Part shown: piece by piece, positions 30,921 through 34,884 of the stretch
Layout: each line of letters begins with the position of its first letter
Numbering within the stretch: the first letter of the stretch is position 1
From: a virus
Virus record (IMG/VR): IMGVR_UViG_3300038825_000757
Location: 1-34,884 of that record
Length of the DNA: 34,884 nt
Direction: 5' to 3' (one strand)
Notes under the pieces: generated by a model
What the model saw: the letters and a program-made list of their open reading frames with translations, nothing else
What the model was told of the DNA's origin: nothing
Databases searched by the model: none
Translations under genes and position numbers: made by a program

Positions 30921-31147
30921 TAGCCAAACCTACCTAAAAACCCTTGACCACCTGCTCTCATAAGTGATCTGCGACCTGCCCCACCGCGCATACCGCCTCG
31001 ACGCTCAGTCCTTGCTTCAAGAGCTTCTTCAATATCTTCACGCTTTTGCGCGGCTGCGCTTTCTTTTACTTTTTGCTCTGCCGCATCTGCTTCGACTCTT
31101 TGTTCAGCAGCAGCTTTTTTTTCTTCCTTTGAAGGCCCAAAACACAT
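30920..31147 (-). CDS. Small charged hypothetical protein
   Basis: 75 residues from ATG 31147 with AAAGGAG 8 bases upstream. First part is a K/E/A-rich helix (PSKEEKKAAAEQRVEADAAE), the end is glycine/arginine-rich (RRGGMRGGAGRRSLMRAGG). Lies between terminase and portal; TAATG overlap with the portal. Similar short proteins occur there in other marine podoviruses; function unknown. Confidence 0.65.
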   Translation of the reverse strand: MCFGPSKEEKKAAAEQRVEADAAEQKVKESAAAQKREDIEEALEARTERRGGMRGGAGRRSLMRAGGQGFLGRFG

Positions 31148-31208
31148 AACAAGCTCCTTTGTCTTTTACATTCGTAAACACAGAAACAAATAAATCACAA
31201 TGCACAAA

Positions 31209-32729
31209 CTACATTCTTGCCCAAAACCCCTGCTTCTTAGGGCGTGGCTGCTTAGAAAAGACATCAAAGCTGCGTTTTGCAACAGATACCTTTGCAGGTT
31301 TTTGTGTATTCATAAGCGCTCGGCCCTCACCTGCACCCAAGAAAAGGTACTGTGCTGCATCGTGAACGTGGCTAAACATATTTTTGTCTGGCTTATCTGC
31401 ATACCTTTCGCCAGAAACCTCCATGCGTTTGTACGCATAGCCGCCCTCAAAGCCTTTGATTAGCTGTGGGCATCTGCGATCAATTAATAAAGCAGGTTTC
31501 CCTTCGACCATCTTAGTCAGTTGGGAGGAGACTGACTCAAGCCGAAGGTCAACGGAGTTGGAGGGTGCGGGAAAAGCCCTCAAACCTGCTCCGCGCAAGA
31601 TGTGAAAAGGAGTAGATTCATCAGTCTGTGCGCGGAAATCACCTGCGGGATCGCCATAGATTATCACCTCTGACGCTGCCGCGAATCTTATAGCTAGCTC
31701 GTTTCTAAGAACTTCGGCAAAACGCACGATGCCCATGTCTACCGCCACAATTTCGGATTGAATAAACCATCGCCCTCGAACCTTTTGTCCAAGCACTGCC
31801 GCAGGGGTCAAGCCAAAGTCCACGCCAACATAGACTGGGGAATTTGCGGCTACTGGTATTTCTTCTTTTGCAACGTGTACTTCTGCTGCAAACATCGGAT
31901 AGACAGGTTTCCCATCTTGAATGTGGCCCAAGCGGTTCATCACATACACATCTATCCATGATTTAGTCTTACCCCTTATCAAGTTTGGATAATAACTCTT
32001 CAACATATTCTTAGTGTTTTCGGCCTTGGGATTTGGCTCGTAATCTTCTATCTCGCCTTCCTCACCCTTCTTCTCAACCATACCACAGGGCTGCGTATAG
32101 AAAGACCAGTTGTCTGGTTTAACCAACATCTTAGCTTGCTCGCGCGGTATATGATCTGGGATTGGAACTTCACCTGCCATAATCGGCCACCAGTGATCTT
32201 CTTCGGGAGCATTGGTGTCAGCAATAACGCCAGTCCAAGTAGGCCCACCATCACGCATAGAAGGAAAGCGGCCCACACGCATAGTGCAAGCGTCAATAAT
32301 GCTCTTGGCAATTTCTCTAGCTTCATTAATCCAAACGCCAGTCAGTTCTAAAGATAGCAATTTCTTCACATCTTCGGGGCGGTCTAAAGCTAAGAAGATA
32401 ACCTCAAGGTCAATGTCGCCCTTCTTAATGTGATGCGTATATGGCACTGACCAAGTAAACTTGCCCCAATCTGATTCTGGAAACCAGTCAAGCCATGTCT
32501 TGATGGTGGTGGTTCTAAGTTGAGGATTGGTATTACGAATGATTGCCCATCGGCTTTTGCGTATTCCATCTGGCCCCTTGCCTTGCTCTAAGGCGCGGCG
32601 AAACACTTCTACACAACAGCCAACAGACTTGCCAGAGCCGACTGGCCCTCTTATGCCACGAAAGAATGTATCGTCTTTCATAAACCCTTTAAGGACTTCT
32701 CCATCGGGCTTGTATTTGAAGTCTATCAT
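31209..32729 (-). CDS. terL: Terminase large subunit
   Basis: 506 residues from ATG 32729, in ATGA overlap with the previous gene. Walker A is GPVGSGKS at 28-35, Walker B-like GVWINEARE at 131-139 with catalytic Glu 136. The C-terminal nuclease shows VGVDFG (Asp 304), IIYGDPAG (Asp 360) and VHDAAQYLF (Asp 457), the metal-binding acidic residues of the RNase H-like fold. It pumps DNA into the head and cuts it. It is the most reliable anchor gene for placing this phage. Confidence 0.95.
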   Translation of the reverse strand: MIDFKYKPDGEVLKGFMKDDTFFRGIRGPVGSGKSVGCCVEVFRRALEQGKGPDGIRKSRWAIIRNTNPQLRTTTIKTWLDWFPESDWGKFTWSVPYTHHIKKGDIDLEVIFLALDRPEDVKKLLSLELTGVWINEAREIAKSIIDACTMRVGRFPSMRDGGPTWTGVIADTNAPEEDHWWPIMAGEVPIPDHIPREQAKMLVKPDNWSFYTQPCGMVEKKGEEGEIEDYEPNPKAENTKNMLKSYYPNLIRGKTKSWIDVYVMNRLGHIQDGKPVYPMFAAEVHVAKEEIPVAANSPVYVGVDFGLTPAAVLGQKVRGRWFIQSEIVAVDMGIVRFAEVLRNELAIRFAAASEVIIYGDPAGDFRAQTDESTPFHILRGAGLRAFPAPSNSVDLRLESVSSQLTKMVEGKPALLIDRRCPQLIKGFEGGYAYKRMEVSGERYADKPDKNMFSHVHDAAQYLFLGAGEGRALMNTQKPAKVSVAKRSFDVFSKQPRPKKQGFWARM

Positions 32730-32926
32730 CTAAGTCCTTTGTTCACTCCAAAGCGGATCATATCTTCGACCACCTCTGGCGCAATGCTGTCAATCAGCTT
32801 GTCACACTCATGGTCTGTAACAAAGTGGTGTCCAAACTTTGCAATGACGCTTGATAGATGAACCTTGCGAACAATGCCGCGCAGCATATCGCGGTCTTGT
32901 TGGGTAATCGTAGAAGTAAAACTCAC
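32726..32926 (-). CDS. Small hypothetical protein
   Basis: 66 residues from GTG 32926, in GTGA overlap with the previous stop and ATGA overlap with the terminase. Helical; LRGIVRKVHLSSVIAKFGHH then CDKLIDSIAPEVVEDMIRFG. Its tight coupling suggests co-expression with the terminase; no family recognised. Confidence 0.65.
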   Translation of the reverse strand: MSFTSTITQQDRDMLRGIVRKVHLSSVIAKFGHHFVTDHECDKLIDSIAPEVVEDMIRFGVNKGLR

Positions 32927-33159
32927 GTTCTATACTTTCTTACTTTGTCAGCAATTGCTTTCGGTTGAGCCACAAACTGCTTACCCTTAGCCTTGCCCTT
33001 TCGTTTAGCTCTGGTTGTAGCTGCATATTCAGAATCACTAAGAGCAGCGATAGCCTTAGAAGGAAGGTAGCGCTCACCAGTCTCACTAGACTTCTTGCCA
33101 GACTTAGTGCGCCACTTCTGCTTTCCCCACTTAAGCAGCGATTTTTGCGAAGGTCTCAT
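32923..33159 (-). CDS. Conserved small basic protein
   Basis: 78 residues from ATG 33159. RPSQKSLLKWGKQKWRTKSG, GERYLPSKAIAALSDSEYA and KRKGKAKGKQFVAQPKAIAD form a lysine-rich protein of a kind often seen in marine phages (I associate it with a DUF such as DUF5872, not verified). Likely nucleic-acid contact. It overlaps the preceding small gene (33131-33280) by 29 bases. Confidence 0.7.
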   Translation of the reverse strand: MRPSQKSLLKWGKQKWRTKSGKKSSETGERYLPSKAIAALSDSEYAATTRAKRKGKAKGKQFVAQPKAIADKVRKYRT

Positions 33160-33280
33160 GCTCTAACCAAATATCTCCACAACCAAGGTCATCAACCTTG
33201 CAGGTAAATTTTATATCTCGAAGTTGAAGCTCATCAATAATATTAAGCATCATGCTCACACTAAAAAATTGTATTCTCAT
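33131..33280 (-). CDS. Tiny hypothetical protein
   Basis: 49 residues from ATG 33280 with GGAGG 10 bases upstream (GGTGGAGGATATAGATA) and TAATG coupling to the preceding gene. Reads MRIQFFSVSMMLNIIDELQL, then IKFTCKVDDLGCG and a short acidic end. It overlaps the start of the next gene. Too short for a family call; the strong ribosome binding site supports it. Confidence 0.5.
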   Translation of the reverse strand: MRIQFFSVSMMLNIIDELQLRDIKFTCKVDDLGCGDIWLEHETFAKIAA

Positions 33281-33447
33281 TATCTATATCCTCCACCTGC
33301 TGCTTTGTATCGCTTGGCTAAGAGTTGGGCCTTACGCGCAGACCACTTACCTGCCGCAGTGCCTTGAACATTTGCGGCCTTTATTCTGTTGAATAAGTTC
33401 TTCCGCATCTTAGGCTTAGTATAATTACCTGCTTCATTTACTGCCAT
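33280..33447 (-). CDS. Tiny basic protein
   Basis: 55 residues from ATG 33447 (MAVNEAGNYTKPKMRKNLFN), ending SARKAQLLAKRYKAAGGGYR. Overlaps the previous stop by 14 bases and couples to the next by TAATG. Lysine/arginine-rich helices suggest DNA binding. Similar short proteins occur in other marine podoviruses to my recollection; function unknown. Confidence 0.55.
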   Translation of the reverse strand: MAVNEAGNYTKPKMRKNLFNRIKAANVQGTAAGKWSARKAQLLAKRYKAAGGGYR

Positions 33448-33541
33448 ACTTCACACTCTTGTTCTTTTTCCGAGCATAAGCCTTTGCAGCTTTCTTTCCC
33501 TCTTTGCTGTAGGAGAAAGTCTTTCCACCAACTTTAGGCAT
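33434..33541 (-). CDS. Tiny basic protein
   Basis: 35 residues from ATG 33541 (MPKVGGKTFSYSKEGKKAAK, then AYARKKNKSVKYGSK). GGAAGAAG precedes it and it overlaps the previous stop by 8 bases. The pattern PKVGGK-FSY-K-GKKAAK is familiar from short phage proteins, supporting a real gene despite its size. Confidence 0.55.
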   Translation of the reverse strand: MPKVGGKTFSYSKEGKKAAKAYARKKNKSVKYGSK

Positions 33542-33770
33542 TTTTCTTCTTCCTTTTCTTTTTGGGCGCAGCTTTCGATTCATCAATGTCAGGCGTAGAA
33601 GGGTTGTCAGCCTTGTACGATCCCTTGGTTGTTCGCGCCCTTACTGGCTCTGGCCCTTCAACTAAACGCTTGGCATCAGACATTCGCGTCTTGCCAGTGT
33701 AATGAACCCCTGCAATTGTATGGGTTTCACCAGTCCAAAGTTCGTTAGTATGCGCAATGTAAAAAGCCAT
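33534..33770 (-). CDS. Small hypothetical protein with lysine-rich tail
   Basis: 78 residues from ATG 33770 with GGGAGGAATC upstream. The N-terminal half (FYIAHTNELWTGETHTIAGV, then YTGKTRMSDAKRL) forms a small beta-rich unit; the tail is KKKRKKKNA. No function assigned. Confidence 0.65.
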   Translation of the reverse strand: MAFYIAHTNELWTGETHTIAGVHYTGKTRMSDAKRLVEGPEPVRARTTKGSYKADNPSTPDIDESKAAPKKKRKKKNA

Positions 33771-33779
33771 GATTCCTCC

Positions 33780-34079
33780 CTATGGCAGTTTGTCTTGGTC
33801 GGCCTCTTCTTGCTTGGCCCCACTTTTAATCATCTGTTCTTCCATTTTCTTAACTCGCTTTAGCAAAGAATGGTGGCGAGAGCTTATAACCCTTTGCCCA
33901 GACTTCTCTGCTTCACGCATATCTTTGGCGTAATCTTTACCCCGAAGTAAAGTGCGCAGCTTGTTCTTAGCTCTGTTAATAAGCTTGTTGTCGATGTCCT
34001 TTTCAATAGCATCAACAGCTTTACTCAACACCTCATACCGATATTGAAAACGCTTGCTTGGGTTCTGAGGATTAGGCAT
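33780..34079 (-). CDS. Small basic helical protein
   Basis: 99 residues from ATG 34079, in ATGA overlap with the previous gene. Contains RYEVLSKAVDAIEKDIDNKL, a basic helix (INRAKNKLRTLLRGKDYAKD) and RVISSRHHSLLKRVKKMEEQ. Helical and charged; no recognised family. Confidence 0.65.
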   Translation of the reverse strand: MPNPQNPSKRFQYRYEVLSKAVDAIEKDIDNKLINRAKNKLRTLLRGKDYAKDMREAEKSGQRVISSRHHSLLKRVKKMEEQMIKSGAKQEEADQDKLP

Positions 34080-34261
34080 CAGTATTTACTCTGTAGCGCT
34101 GTAAGCATTGAGGACTGCATCGCGCCGCCACTTGGCTTTGGGACATCCTTCATCTTAGGCTTGCTCCTTTTAATCTTGCTTTGAAGCAAAGAAGGAAGAG
34201 GGCCGTAGTCAACCTTCATTTCCTTATAGTAGTCCCCTGCGCTTTTACCACCTGCACACAT
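34079..34261 (-). CDS. Small hypothetical protein
   Basis: 60 residues from ATG 34261 (MCAGGKSAGDYYKEMKVDYG), with a lysine/proline-rich centre (SKIKRSKPKMKDVPKPSGG). Couples to the next gene by ATGA. Function unknown. Confidence 0.6.
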   Translation of the reverse strand: MCAGGKSAGDYYKEMKVDYGPLPSLLQSKIKRSKPKMKDVPKPSGGAMQSSMLTALQSKY

Positions 34262-34263
34262 AA

Positions 34264-34530
34264 CTAAGCCTTTCTTGCTTTAGCGTTCCTTTTAATAGAC
34301 CGATTAGCCGCCCTAGCTATAGAGCGCAAATTCTTAGAAGAGTTGTCTCGCGGATTGCCGTTCTTGTGGTCTACATCCTTGCCATCATTCCGCTTGGCCT
34401 TACCAGACTTCTCCAACTTATAACGAGCCTTTTTCCTTGCCCTGTTGTCTTCCATCCGTTTAGGCGACTTGTCGTACTTGCCTTCGCCAGACATAGAATA
34501 ATCGCGGACATAATTCTTACCACTAGGCAT
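34264..34530 (-). CDS. HNH-like small basic protein
   Basis: 88 residues from ATG 34530, in TAATG overlap with the previous gene. DGKDVDHKNGNPRDNSSKNL (residues 49-68) is the DH-N-N core of HNH nucleases, followed by a basic helix. The usual second half of an HNH domain and zinc cysteines are missing, so it may be a minimal HNH nuclease or a non-catalytic relative. HNH proteins often sit near terminase genes and help in packaging cuts. Confidence 0.65.
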   Translation of the reverse strand: MPSGKNYVRDYSMSGEGKYDKSPKRMEDNRARKKARYKLEKSGKAKRNDGKDVDHKNGNPRDNSSKNLRSIARAANRSIKRNAKARKA

Positions 34531-34799
34531 TATGACTTCTTATGCCTCTTTGCAAAGTTACGAGCCGCCTCCACAGAGCCAAAGCCCCACTTCTTTAACG
34601 CCAATGCCTTTCGAGTCGGGCGACCCTTTGAATCTTTCATCGGCCCCTTCATCCCTGCAAACCGAGCAGCAAAAGAAACACGACGAGGATTTGTACCCTT
34701 GGGAACAGGCGGCTTTAGATTAGCCCCCTCCTTGCGCTTGAAGTGAGCGCGACCCGCAGCAGTCAAGCCACCAGTCTTGCTCTTATGTTCCTTCCTCAT
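34530..34799 (-). CDS. Small basic protein (DUF6321-like)
   Basis: 89 residues from ATG 34799. KTGGLTAAGRAHFKRKEGAN, PKGTNPRRVSFAARFAGMKG and GRPTRKALALKKWGFG resemble the small DUF6321-type phage protein with GGLT near the start and an SF-AR--GMKG core. Role unknown. It overlaps the junction gene by 17 bases and precedes the HNH-like gene. Confidence 0.65.
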   Translation of the reverse strand: MRKEHKSKTGGLTAAGRAHFKRKEGANLKPPVPKGTNPRRVSFAARFAGMKGPMKDSKGRPTRKALALKKWGFGSVEAARNFAKRHKKS

Positions 34800-34884
34800 T
34801 CTTCTTTTTCCTTAAGTATCCACCACTCTTGAGCGCTGCCTTGGCGACAGTCATATCAGCCCTCTCTGGCTGCTTCTCTGGGGT
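34783..34884 (-). CDS. Small basic hypothetical protein, C-terminal part (split by window junction)
   Basis: Same 39-residue gene as at 1-95, seen at the other end of the window. Within the window it is open at its 5' side and ends at TAA 34783-34785. The lysine-rich tail (LRKKKNEEG) resembles the other tiny basic proteins that follow it toward the large terminase gene. Confidence 0.55.
   Translation of the reverse strand, partial: TPEKQPERADMTVAKAALKSGGYLRKKKNEEGT
34808..34884. repeat. Terminal direct repeat, right copy
   Basis: Exact second copy of bases 1-77. It should be removed to obtain the unit-length genome. Confidence 0.9.

Noticed and set aside
1-34884. CRISPR array, insertion sequence or integrase/attachment site
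   Set aside because: No spaced direct repeats, transposase, recombinase or tRNA-like core was seen on either strand.

Overview
The window is a complete, circularly assembled genome of a small tailed phage with a T7-type (short-tailed, podovirus) virion. Bases 1-77 recur exactly at 34808-34884, so the unit genome is 34,807 bp and the ends are an assembly overlap; one small gene is split across that junction. There is no integrase, RNA polymerase, DNA polymerase or helicase, so the phage probably relies on host transcription and replication enzymes. The tail fibre (repeats rich in FTDADH, SKLDGIE and QIYHDA) and the HTVC010P-like size and gene set point to a marine phage, possibly of an alphaproteobacterium; the host cannot be fixed from sequence alone.

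Layout: two opposing gene blocks meet at 10222 and diverge from a non-coding control region at 717-1607. The right-going block (1608-10221, + strand) holds about 22 small early genes: two unknowns, a DUF932 protein, several HTH regulators, a zinc-ribbon protein, a Holliday-junction-resolvase-like PDDEXK nuclease, a YqaJ/lambda-type exonuclease, a single-strand annealing protein and an SSB-like protein. The exonuclease, annealing protein, SSB-like protein and resolvase make a plausible recombination set.

The left-going block (716 down to 1, across the junction, then 34807 down to 10223, - strand) is the late block. It begins with the terminase small subunit, then eleven tiny, mostly lysine/arginine-rich proteins, terminase large subunit, portal, scaffold, major capsid protein, tail tubular proteins A and B, three internal virion proteins (gp14/15/16 order), tail fibre, a beta-propeller protein, a tail-fibre assembly chaperone, then four small membrane proteins and an M15 peptidase endolysin. 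Neighbouring genes are mostly joined by ATGA or TAATG overlaps.

The most unusual content is non-coding. The early block carries many perfect inverted repeats and long hairpins (861-903, 1450-1531, 2095-2120, 2190-2261, 3083-3361, 8591-8667, 9377-9454), a 15-bp palindrome at 3566-3580 with relatives in the divergent control region, and a duplicated 49-nt leader (3603-3651 and 7318-7366) placed directly before the two main early gene groups. These look like operators and structured leader or processing RNAs.
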